Shown piece after piece: positions 16,921 to 24,333 of a stretch of 64,000 bases of DNA. How positions within the stretch are numbered: the stretch's first letter is position 1; each line of letters begins with the position of its first letter. Origin of the DNA: Bdellovibrionales bacterium (GTDB lineage Bacteria; Bdellovibrionota; UBA1018; CAIMNF01); assembly GCA_018266375.1 (NCBI GenBank), contig JAFEAO010000008.1, positions 62,001 through 126,000 of the forward strand, in the 5' to 3' direction. Under the pieces are notes generated by a model that was not told the origin of the DNA, ran no database searches, and saw only the letters and a list, made by a program, of their open reading frames with translations. The position numbers were made by a program, and so were the translations under genes.

Positions 16921-17960
16921 AATCTGTCCAGAGTTGCTCCTACTTCGAATCGGTCCATACAATCATAATACTTACATTTTGGTCCGCGGCACCGATATTT
17001 TTCGGGACACTCGACGGCCGGGATCCAGGTCAAACGTTTTGCCGTCAGAGGTCCCCAACGTCGTTCGGACAGAACATGAAGCGGTGGGAAAATCGCAAGC
17101 ACTCGCGTATCGACAGCAGCCGCTAAGTGGAGCGGGCCAGTTCCGTGAGCAATGACCAGGTCGGCTCGACGGTAAAGCTCGGCCAAGGCGGCAAGCCCCA
17201 GGTTGTGCTCGCCGCCGAAGATCACGACGTCGGGTGCCTTCGACTTGATTTCCTGCAACAATGACTCTTCATGCGAACCGCCGGTAATCACAAGTCTGGC
17301 GCCCTCATGCGGAGCCAAGCGCGCCATACACTCGTACACGAGTTCCATCATGCGCCCCGGCTGAAGGTAACGGGCCGAACCGCTCGATCCGGGATGGATG
17401 CACCAAAACTTTACTCCGAGCATGTGATGGGCTTTTTGCCATTGATCGATCTCGCCTCGAACTTGCGTCTGATAATGAATCCAAGAATGCGGAAGTTCTC
17501 CGGCGACACGCGCGGGTTTTGCGACCGGAATCTTGATCCGTTGAAGCAGCTCAAGATTGTACTCGGCCTCGTGCTTCGAACAGCGAGACCGGCGCTGGAG
17601 CAAGCCTTGATTGAAAGTCAGAAGCGATCGGAGCGTCGAGTACGGTCCGACCCTGACCGGAATCTCGGCTCTTTTGACGGCCTGGCTTACGACGGCTTCA
17701 TCGCGCAACACAATCGCGACGTCGAAATTGCGTTCGCTCAAGGTCGCTGCGAGTTCTTTCACGTTCATGTTGGGACGGTAAGCAATGAGATCGACCTCGT
17801 CGCCGTACTGGAGAATCGGCATCCACTCCTCTCGCACGAGGAAGCTCAGTTTGGCATGCGGGTAAAATTCACGAATTTTTTTAAGGACCGGAGTCGCAAG
17901 CAACACGTCACCCAATCGATCGGTACGAGTGACGAGAATTTTGCTCTCCGACAAGATCAC
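16917..17960 (-). CDS. Glycosyltransferase family 9 (LPS heptosyltransferase-like)
   Basis: 347 residues. The N-terminus ILVTRTDRLGDVLLATPVL and the C-terminal HGTGPLHLAAAVDTRVLAIF are the acceptor- and nucleotide-binding signatures of GT9 (WaaC/WaaF/WaaQ). IHPGSSGSARYL is the donor-domain entry strand. A Cys-rich tail (CPEKYRCRGPKCKYYDC) is common in deltaproteobacterial-type members. It transfers a heptose onto LPS core at the inner face of the cytoplasmic membrane. ATGA overlaps on both sides bind it to cmk and rfaE1. Confidence 0.9.
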   Translation of the reverse strand: MILSESKILVTRTDRLGDVLLATPVLKKIREFYPHAKLSFLVREEWMPILQYGDEVDLIAYRPNMNVKELAATLSERNFDVAIVLRDEAVVSQAVKRAEIPVRVGPYSTLRSLLTFNQGLLQRRSRCSKHEAEYNLELLQRIKIPVAKPARVAGELPHSWIHYQTQVRGEIDQWQKAHHMLGVKFWCIHPGSSGSARYLQPGRMMELVYECMARLAPHEGARLVITGGSHEESLLQEIKSKAPDVVIFGGEHNLGLAALAELYRRADLVIAHGTGPLHLAAAVDTRVLAIFPPLHVLSERRWGPLTAKRLTWIPAVECPEKYRCRGPKCKYYDCMDRFEVGATLDRL

Positions 17961-18655
17961 TTTTCAGCCTCGATCTTGGACACCATCAGATCGACGACTT
18001 CATCCAACGTGTACCGAGTGGTGTCGATCTCGATCGCGTCTTCGGCTTTTTTGAGCGGAGCGATCGCGCGATTCGAATCACCATCGTCCCGTGCGCGAAT
18101 TTGCTCGCGCATTTCTTCAAACGACGGAGCATCTCCGCCCTGCGCTTCAATTTCGGCCAAGCGGCGCTTGGCGCGCTCGTCGATGCTCGCGGTGAGGAAA
18201 AACTTAACATCCGCATCCGGGAAAATCACGGTCCCGATGTCGCGGCCTTCAAGAATCGATGGAGCCGCCTTACCGAGAGTTCGTTGCAAATCCATGAGTG
18301 CCGTGCGAACTCCGGGAACGGCCGACACCCTCGAAGCCATCATGCTCATCTCGGGCGTGCGGATTTGCGAAGTAACGTCCTTGCCGTTGGCATAAAGACG
18401 GTTCGATGGGTTGCGACTCTTCACCCGCTTGAATTCGAGCCGCGTTTTTTGAGCGATCTTGGTGATCGCCGCATGATCACTTTCATCGAAGTTGAGATCG
18501 AAGCCAGCTTCGATGCACTGAAACGCAATCCCTCGATAAAGCGCGCCGGTATCCACGTGGATTAGACCCACCCGGTCGGCGATTCGTTTCGTGGCCGTGC
18601 TTTTACCGGTTCCGGCGGGGCCATCGACGGCTACGACGAACTTTTTAAAGCTCAC
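17957..18655 (-). CDS. cmk: Cytidylate kinase
   Basis: 232 residues, usual length. P-loop VDGPAGTGKSTATKRIA at the N-terminus, the DTGALYR segment and the GRDIGTVIFPDADVKFFLTA block are diagnostic. It phosphorylates CMP and dCMP. It overlaps hisC and the glycosyltransferase gene by 4 nt each. Confidence 0.97.
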   Translation of the reverse strand: MSFKKFVVAVDGPAGTGKSTATKRIADRVGLIHVDTGALYRGIAFQCIEAGFDLNFDESDHAAITKIAQKTRLEFKRVKSRNPSNRLYANGKDVTSQIRTPEMSMMASRVSAVPGVRTALMDLQRTLGKAAPSILEGRDIGTVIFPDADVKFFLTASIDERAKRRLAEIEAQGGDAPSFEEMREQIRARDDGDSNRAIAPLKKAEDAIEIDTTRYTLDEVVDLMVSKIEAEK

Positions 18656-19794
18656 TTCGCGGTCCCTCGGGATTTTTTGATTTCTTTTAACACTTTAACG
18701 GCAGCGCGGTTTTGAACCGCGGTCCCGACGGTCACGCGCAGCCAATCCGGCATGCCGTAGTTGGCGATCGGCCGAAAGATCAGCCCGCGGCGCAGAGACG
18801 CTTCGAACACTTCCATACCGGTCATCCCGAATCCTTCGCGTGTGTTGATCAAAAAGAAATTCCCCTGCGACGGAAGAAACGGGATGTTTAGGGCGCGATA
18901 GGCGGTCGACATGAACCTCATGCCGTCTTTGTTGGTCTTGATCGATTTTTTGATAAACGCACGATCGTGAAGCGCCGCCTCCGCGCCGATCAGACCGATA
19001 CTGGATACGTTAAAAGGCATACGCACTTTTTGCACGTACTTGGCGAGTTCGGTGCGCATGATGCCGTAACCGACGCGCAAACCGCCGAGACCGTAAATTT
19101 TTGAAAAAGTTTTGAGTACCGACACGTTCGAGAACCGTTTATATAGTTTTACCGGATTGCTCATGTCCTTGGCCACGACATAATCCATGTATGCGTAATC
19201 AAGCATCACGTGCACGCTACCGTCGCGGATTTTTTCAACCGCTTCGAGAAACGGGATCAGCTCGCTATCCGGAACGTAAGTCCCGGTCGGATTGTTCGGG
19301 TTCGGGAACGCTACCATCTTCACGCGCGGGTTGCGCTTGATTTCTTCTAACATCGCTTTGACGTCGAAACGGAAATCCGGAGTCATTTTTGCAAACACGG
19401 TCTCCACCCCTTGAATGCGTGCGGAAATCGGATAGGCGGCAAACACACTCTCGGACGACACCATCAAATCACCCGGGATGCAAAGGCTGCGCAGGATCAG
19501 CTCGATGATCTCGTTTGAGCCGTTACCGAGGACGATTTCATCGAAACTTACGCCTTCGAGTTTCGCGAGCGTGGTACGCAAGTGGAAGCCGCTTGCATCC
19601 GGGTAAAGCTGCAGCTCGTTCATCGCTTTTTTCATGGCGGCAAGAGCCTTCGGTGACGGTCCGAGCGGGTTTTCGTTCGAGGCGAGCTTGATGACCTTCT
19701 TTACGCCGTACTGGCGTTGGGTTTCCTCGATCGGTTTACCCGCGATGTAAGGTTTCAGTTTCTCGATATAAGTCGGGACGCGAATCGTTGCCAT
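18652..19794 (-). CDS. hisC: Histidinol-phosphate aminotransferase
   Basis: 380 residues, fold type I PLP enzyme. N-terminal IKLASNENPLGPSPKAL, FPNPNNPTGTYV and the PLP lysine in LKTFSKIYGLGGLRVGYG match HisC. Some members act on phenylalanine, tyrosine or phosphonate analogues instead, and no other his gene except hisS is nearby. A cmk gene follows directly, as in many genomes where hisC-aroA-cmk cluster; aroA is missing here. Confidence 0.88.
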   Translation of the reverse strand: MATIRVPTYIEKLKPYIAGKPIEETQRQYGVKKVIKLASNENPLGPSPKALAAMKKAMNELQLYPDASGFHLRTTLAKLEGVSFDEIVLGNGSNEIIELILRSLCIPGDLMVSSESVFAAYPISARIQGVETVFAKMTPDFRFDVKAMLEEIKRNPRVKMVAFPNPNNPTGTYVPDSELIPFLEAVEKIRDGSVHVMLDYAYMDYVVAKDMSNPVKLYKRFSNVSVLKTFSKIYGLGGLRVGYGIMRTELAKYVQKVRMPFNVSSIGLIGAEAALHDRAFIKKSIKTNKDGMRFMSTAYRALNIPFLPSQGNFFLINTREGFGMTGMEVFEASLRRGLIFRPIANYGMPDWLRVTVGTAVQNRAAVKVLKEIKKSRGTAK

Positions 19795-19824
19795 AAATTT
19801 TGCTCTACTCCGCCACTCTCAGCT

Positions 19825-20412
19825 CTACACGACCGGACGTACTTTCACGCACGCACGTGCGACGCTTTGGCACTCGGTTTCAAACCAGGATAAAATCTCT
19901 TGAATAAATTTGCGGATTGCCATCTGATCCATTCCCAGATCTTTGAGGCCTGCGGCTTTGACCGGAGCCCCGGTTGAATCGATGTTTACTCCGAGGTGGA
20001 AGAGCACCGACACCGGGCTTGCGGTCACGATCGAAACGCTGAGTTTCGAGCCGCTCCAAAAAAGGTCGTCGCCGTTGCGAGTGACGGGTTTGCCGAGCGC
20101 ATTCAAGCGTGCAGCGACCTCGCCCACAACAAGGCGTTGAATCCAAACGCCTTCGGCGAGCGTCGAACCAAAAAATTCGCCCAAGAAATGCACCATCGAC
20201 TTGGCTTTGATCGAATCGCTCGCCAGGCGATCTTCCCAATCGACGAGGTGATCTGTTTTGACGTCGCACGGGCCGACAAATGCCGCGAGAGTCGATCCCT
20301 CGATTTCAAATTTTTGGAGAATGTAATGTGGCCGCAGCTCCGGGCCGGTGTAAGGGAGTTCGGCGTCGTGAAAGTGAGTTTGAATCAGCTTCATGCGGTA
20401 GTGCTCACGCAT
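19825..20412 (-). CDS. DUF366 family protein
   Basis: 195 residues from the ATG at 20412; an alternative in-frame ATG at 20394 (MKLIQTHFHDAEL) is equally possible, as neither has a Shine-Dalgarno. The pattern FVGPCDVKTDHLVDWEDR, then MVHFLGEFFG and a C-terminal SIVTASPVSVLFHLGVNI agrees with my recollection of the DUF366 family, whose function is unknown. It lies 7 nt after queC, so a role in 7-deazaguanine metabolism is worth considering. Confidence 0.65.
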   Translation of the reverse strand: MREHYRMKLIQTHFHDAELPYTGPELRPHYILQKFEIEGSTLAAFVGPCDVKTDHLVDWEDRLASDSIKAKSMVHFLGEFFGSTLAEGVWIQRLVVGEVAARLNALGKPVTRNGDDLFWSGSKLSVSIVTASPVSVLFHLGVNIDSTGAPVKAAGLKDLGMDQMAIRKFIQEILSWFETECQSVARACVKVRPVV

Positions 20413-20419
20413 GCTGTTT

Positions 20420-21097
20420 TCATGCGGTGGCCCTCAAGAAGCGCTTGCAGGACTCGCACTCGCCGCACATCTTGCCACCGGTTTTAGAGCCATCGTGGTA
20501 GCAGCTCCACACCATTTCGAACGGAAATTTTTTAGGAAGGTTGCGAAGCGCTTGCACGATCTCGGTTTTGACCATCATGTCGGTATAGCAGCCGACTTTG
20601 ACGCCGTTTGAAGTCGAATAACGGAGAGACAAAGTCGCCACGCCGAGAAACTGCGAAGAGTTGTCCGGAAATGTCGCCGCCTCTTCTTTGTTGAATCCTA
20701 CGACGACTTGTTGGATCTCCATGCTCTCCGCGATTGCCGCCGCGACATTGATCAGTACGCCATTGCGATTCGGAACCCAGACCGCTTTCGCGGTTTGAGC
20801 CGCGGTTTTTACGTCGTCGAGTTTCGCGGTATCCATCTTTGGAACATCGATGTCGTCGGAGGTGAGCGCGCTTCCGCCCAAAGCTCCGAGCCACTTCAGG
20901 TCGAGTACTTGGTGCTTTAAACCATAGTAGTTGCAAAGCTTCTTCGAGGCTTCGACCTCCGGCTTCGTGGCCTTCTGACCGTAATCCACGGTCACCGCAA
21001 GGACAGCTTCATCAAAATGCTCTGTAAACGCGAGATTGGCAGCGCTATCGAGCCCTCCGGAGAGGAGGATGACGGATTTTCTGCGGGGATTTTCCAC
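20420..21097 (-). CDS. queC: 7-cyano-7-deazaguanine synthase
   Basis: 225 residues. The PP-loop LLSGGLDSAANLAF and the C-terminal zinc-binding cysteines (CYHDGSK then CGECESCKRF) are diagnostic of QueC. It converts 7-carboxy-7-deazaguanine to preQ0 using ATP and ammonia, for queuosine in tRNA or for DNA modification. The start is a GTG at 21097. No preQ1 riboswitch was seen upstream. Confidence 0.96.
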   Translation of the reverse strand: MENPRRKSVILLSGGLDSAANLAFTEHFDEAVLAVTVDYGQKATKPEVEASKKLCNYYGLKHQVLDLKWLGALGGSALTSDDIDVPKMDTAKLDDVKTAAQTAKAVWVPNRNGVLINVAAAIAESMEIQQVVVGFNKEEAATFPDNSSQFLGVATLSLRYSTSNGVKVGCYTDMMVKTEIVQALRNLPKKFPFEMVWSCYHDGSKTGGKMCGECESCKRFLRATA

Positions 21098-21199
21098 GCT
21101 TAGACCTTAATCCTCCCGATCGAATCTGGCAATAATTACCCCCACTCATTCCGATTTCCGATTGATTTAGTCTGAATTAAATGGTACCTTACAGCGCAT

Positions 21200-21310
21200 A
21201 TGCAAAACGAGAGTCTAAATCGTCGGGAAACGACACTCAATAAATACTCACCTCTAATCTGGGTTGGCGGTCTGACTTTCTTGGCGTGCTACCTGATCCT
21301 CAAATTTTAA
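21200..21310 (+). CDS. Possible small single-span membrane protein (36 aa)
   Basis: An open frame starting ATG CAA AAC encodes a polar N-terminus (MQNESLNRRETTLNKYS) and one hydrophobic segment (LIWVGGLTFLACYLILKF), ending in TAA. TTGATT and TACCTT with a 17-nt spacer lie upstream. It fills the otherwise empty gap between queC and the ABC-F gene. The evidence is only composition and the membrane segment. Confidence 0.35.
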   Translation: MQNESLNRRETTLNKYSPLIWVGGLTFLACYLILKF

Positions 21311-21333
21311 TAACCGCCTGACTCAGGCTCCGA

Positions 21334-22980
21334 TCAGTGCGCGAATCTTTTGGTTTTCGAGAGGTAATAGTCGAATGTCCCCTCGTAGTTCATCAGCGAC
21401 CCGTGATCGATCTCGAATACGCGTGTGGCCACTGCTTTTAAGAAGTGACGATCGTGGCTCACCATCATGACGGTGCCTTCGAATTTGACAAGGTTATTGA
21501 GCAGGATCTCGCGAGACTTGATATCCAAGTGGTTGGTTGGCTCGTCCAAGACCAAAAAATTTACCGGAGTCGCGAGAATCGTCGCGAGCAAAACGCGTGA
21601 GCGCTCGCCGCCGGAGAGCACCGCAATTTTTTTATCCGCTTCTTCGCCGCTGAACATGAAAGCACCGAGCAGGTTACGAACGAATCCAATGGTCGCTTCC
21701 GGAATACGGGCGCAGATTTCTTCGAAAATCGTTTTTTGCGGGTTCAAAACGTCGATCGAACTCTGCGAGAAGTAACCCATCCGTACCGAAGGGCCGACCG
21801 CGCAGTTGCCGTCGGTTTGCTCGATCTGTCCTGCGATGATTTTGAGGAGCGTCGACTTCCCCGCTCCGTTGACTCCGACGACCGCGACTTTGTCGAGACG
21901 TTGAACCATGCCTTGCAGGTTCTCAAACACGAGCTTGTCTTTCTTGACGCCGCCACCGTGATCCATTTGATAGACCTTTTTCAAGTTACTGAACTTCACG
22001 ACTTCCTGACCCGAGCGCGGAGGCGTCGGGAAATCGAAGTTCATCACGCGGTCCTCGGCTGGGATTTCGATACGTTCGATTTTTTCGAGCTTCTTGACGC
22101 GAGATTGCACTTGGGCCGCGTGCGAGGCGCGAGCGGCAAAGCGCGCGATAAACTCTTCTTCTTTGGCGAGCATATCTTGCTGGCGCTTGGCCTGAGAGAT
22201 CAATTGCTCTTTACGGATGTCGCGCTCGCGCACGTAGAAGTCGTAATCGCCCGAGTACGTCGTGATCGTCTTGTTCGCGACCTCGACGATACGATTCACG
22301 ACACGGTTCATGAACTCTCGATCGTGGGAAGTCATCAAGAGTGCACCTTTAAAGTTTTTGAGCCATTCCTCGAGCCACATGATGCTCTCGAGATCCAAAT
22401 GGTTGGTCGGTTCGTCCATCAGGAGGACATCCGGCTTGAGTGCCAGAATCTTCGCGAGCTCGATCCGCATCTTCCATCCGCCTGAAAACGACTCGACCGG
22501 ACGATTAAAATCGGCGGGACCGATCCCAAGACCCGTCAAAACTTCTTTCGCTCGCGGCTCGAGGTTATAACCATCGCGCGCTTCGTACTCGAGTTGGTAC
22601 TCGCCGTATTTTTCGACCACTTCCATCATCTCGTCATCACCGAGATCGCCACTTTGCAATTTCTTTTCGCACTCGCCGATGAGACGTGCAAGTTCAGACA
22701 CGCGGCCGACGCCTGCGAGCACTTCTTCGAGCGCCGAGCGGCCTTTCATCTCACCGATGTCTTGTGAGAAATATCCGAGTACGGTTTTTTCGGGCACCAC
22801 GACGTTTCCGCCGTCCGTTCCTTCTTGGCCCGCGATGATGCGGAATACGGTCGTCTTACCCGCGCCGTTCGGCCCGACGAGACCGATGCGATCGCCTTCA
22901 CGGATCTGAAAGGACGCGTCTTTATAAAGAATTTGCTCGCCGAAACCTTTTCGGACGTTGGTAAAATGAATGATGGCCAT
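21334..22980 (-). CDS. ABC-F family ATPase (YbiT/Uup/EttA-like)
   Basis: 548 residues with two ABC domains and no membrane part. First Walker A GLVGPNGAGKTTVF, signature SGGWKMRIELAK, DEPTNHLD; second VVGVNGAGKSTLL, LSGGERSRVLLA, DEPTNHLDIKSREI. The linker between (RFAARASHAAQVQSRVKKLE) is the P-site tRNA interaction motif of ABC-F proteins. These bind the ribosomal E site and help translation of difficult sequences or rescue drug-stalled ribosomes. Length and lack of a C-terminal coiled coil favour the YbiT branch. Confidence 0.92.
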   Translation of the reverse strand: MAIIHFTNVRKGFGEQILYKDASFQIREGDRIGLVGPNGAGKTTVFRIIAGQEGTDGGNVVVPEKTVLGYFSQDIGEMKGRSALEEVLAGVGRVSELARLIGECEKKLQSGDLGDDEMMEVVEKYGEYQLEYEARDGYNLEPRAKEVLTGLGIGPADFNRPVESFSGGWKMRIELAKILALKPDVLLMDEPTNHLDLESIMWLEEWLKNFKGALLMTSHDREFMNRVVNRIVEVANKTITTYSGDYDFYVRERDIRKEQLISQAKRQQDMLAKEEEFIARFAARASHAAQVQSRVKKLEKIERIEIPAEDRVMNFDFPTPPRSGQEVVKFSNLKKVYQMDHGGGVKKDKLVFENLQGMVQRLDKVAVVGVNGAGKSTLLKIIAGQIEQTDGNCAVGPSVRMGYFSQSSIDVLNPQKTIFEEICARIPEATIGFVRNLLGAFMFSGEEADKKIAVLSGGERSRVLLATILATPVNFLVLDEPTNHLDIKSREILLNNLVKFEGTVMMVSHDRHFLKAVATRVFEIDHGSLMNYEGTFDYYLSKTKRFAH

Positions 22981-23022
22981 GAGTAGGCTAGTCTACCCTA
23001 AATTGACCATTTTGCACAGAGA

Positions 23023-23595
23023 CTATTTATTACCGATCTGAGTAATCACTCGAACATCACAGCCTATCCAAGCGCCTGACTCGGTACAATCGATGGCCTT
23101 ACCGCTATAGGTGTACATTGCAAGCTGACGTTTTCCGTCACGGTCAACATAGGACGGGTATTCCTTAAACTGCACTTTTTTCGAATCGTTCTTTCGAATC
23201 GTCTTCAGCCCTTTAAGAAGCACTGGTTTGTCCCACTCTTCTAAATTACTTCTAGAAATATTAAGCCACCAAATGCTTTGCACGCCCGGAGTGATCTTAA
23301 TCCTTGAATGGTCTTTTTTATTAACTGAAAGATACTCGGTATAATCGAACCAATTTGTGTATGTTTTTGGATGGTGCTTTTCCGTTCCACCCGCCACAAG
23401 GTAAATTTCTTTGGCTTCGTTAATCAAATCGCTCGTTGGACCTTGGCTCTCGATAATCGCATCAGAACCCACGGACAACTTAATATAATCAGCAAAAACA
23501 GGGGTTGACGCTAAAAAACCAGCAAAAAAAAACAAATCATATTCATCTTTAACATGAGCGTACCCTACCCCCCCCCTTGGCGCAGGCGTCAACAT
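23023..23595 (-). CDS. Exported hypothetical protein with homopolymeric 5' tracts
   Basis: The open frame as it stands begins at 23595 and has a poor N-terminus. A proper start at 23555 (MLKMNM then ICFFF, AGFLASTPVFA) would give a signal peptide cleaved before DYIKLSV, but it is one base out of frame: the T9 run at 23524-23532 would need one more T. A G9 run (23568-23576 on the plus strand as C9) sits just upstream. So the gene is either phase variable, frameshifted, or carries a sequencing error. The mature domain (about 160 residues, two near-terminal Cys) is unrecognised. A+T content is higher than the neighbours. Confidence 0.55.
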   Translation of the reverse strand: MLTPAPRGGVGYAHVKDEYDLFFFAGFLASTPVFADYIKLSVGSDAIIESQGPTSDLINEAKEIYLVAGGTEKHHPKTYTNWFDYTEYLSVNKKDHSRIKITPGVQSIWWLNISRSNLEEWDKPVLLKGLKTIRKNDSKKVQFKEYPSYVDRDGKRQLAMYTYSGKAIDCTESGAWIGCDVRVITQIGNK

Positions 23596-23627
23596 TAATT
23601 AAATAAAATTAATTTAACTTTCGAAGA

Positions 23628-23942
23628 TCAAGCGGCCAGATCTTCGAATATCTTACCCAGAGTCTCAAGTGTCGGGTTAAAAGGCTTATCCTCGTCCATC
23701 AAATCATAGAGCGTAGTCCGGCCGATCTTGGCTTTGCGCGAGAGCCTGGATTTCATGCTGACTCGCAAATAGGCGACGAGCACATCCTGAAAAGCTTCAA
23801 GATCATTAACTGACAGCGCATACAATAGAGCCTCTCGAACGATTTTTTTGCTTTTTAGGTTCCGGCTTTCACTTGGATAGAAAGGTTCGAACCCAGCGGT
23901 TTTTAATTTTTTGAGCGTCTTTGATGTCAGCTTGCTGGCCAT
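23628..23942 (-). CDS. HigA-like antitoxin (helix-turn-helix)
   Basis: 104 residues. The C-terminal half (SRLSRKAKIGRTTLYDLMDE, NPTLETLGKIFEDLA) is an XRE-type helix-turn-helix of the COG3636 antitoxin group. REALLYALSVNDLEAFQDVLVAY matches the usual leading helices. It neutralises the toxin encoded just upstream and likely represses the operon. The first 74 nt overlap the toxin gene, an unusually long overlap; a later start would remove part of the first helices. Confidence 0.85.
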   Translation of the reverse strand: MASKLTSKTLKKLKTAGFEPFYPSESRNLKSKKIVREALLYALSVNDLEAFQDVLVAYLRVSMKSRLSRKAKIGRTTLYDLMDEDKPFNPTLETLGKIFEDLAA

Positions 23943-24174
23943 TTTTGTTACCTCCGTTCAAGGCAACCACGACAGCACCTTGAAAAACAAATGTATAAAT
24001 CCTCATTCCTGATGTCCATTTTAGCTCAATCAACCCGTCAAACCTGTTTACGAACCCGAAATGCCCGAATTCCGCGATGCGATCCAACCTAGCATCGACT
24101 ATAGCTTTTACGGAACGAGGTTGCCTCGCATACCATTGACTGAACTCTTCGGACCGCAAAACATCAAATTTCAT
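23869..24174 (-). CDS. HigB/RelE-like toxin
   Basis: 101 residues. FSQWYARQPRSVKAIVDARL, the central GLIELKWTSGMRIYTFVFQG and the C-terminal ALNGGNKNGQQADIKDAQKI are the signature of the COG3657 RelE-superfamily toxins (ribosome-dependent mRNA interferase fold). The toxin precedes the antitoxin, the reverse of relBE but typical of higBA. A near-consensus promoter and an 18-bp palindrome lie just upstream. Confidence 0.88.
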   Translation of the reverse strand: MKFDVLRSEEFSQWYARQPRSVKAIVDARLDRIAEFGHFGFVNRFDGLIELKWTSGMRIYTFVFQGAVVVALNGGNKNGQQADIKDAQKIKNRWVRTFLSK

Positions 24175-24186
24175 GGCCCTACCCCG

Positions 24187-24215
24187 ATTGTACGGTATAC
24201 CGAACAGATGGTCAA
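24187..24215 (-). promoter_or_regulatory. Promoter of toxin-antitoxin operon
   Basis: Minus strand TTGACC (24215-24210), 17-nt spacer, TACAAT (24192-24187), then 12 nt to the toxin ATG. The palindrome at 24189-24206 covers the spacer and -10. Confidence 0.8.
24189..24206 (-). promoter_or_regulatory. Operator palindrome TGTTCGGTATACCGTACA
   Basis: 18-bp inverted repeat with a single mismatched pair, centred on GGTATACC, placed inside the toxin-antitoxin promoter. Its position fits autorepression by the HigA-like protein. Confidence 0.75.
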
Positions 24216-24288
24216 CCAGGATTCGAATCCAGAATACGGACTACGATCAAACCACCGGTGCGAATATAGTCGCGAAACACGAAAAAAC

Positions 24289-24312
24289 ATGCTCAAGCAT
24301 CAGCAAGAGTTG
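24289..24312 (-). terminator. Possible weak terminator of HD-domain gene
   Basis: Minus strand ATGCT-TG-AGCAT (4-5 bp stem) followed by TTTTTT, 22-45 nt after the stop of the HD gene. The stem is short. Confidence 0.35.
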
Positions 24313-24333
24313 AGCCAAGCGATAAACGCTCGC

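Noticed and set aside
24216-24240. GGATTCGAATCC, resembling a tRNA T-arm, with CCA-like flanks
   Set aside because: Neither strand folds into a cloverleaf: the distance from the T-loop to the CCA is too short for a 7-bp acceptor and no anticodon stem forms. It could be an attachment-site remnant but nothing supports that.
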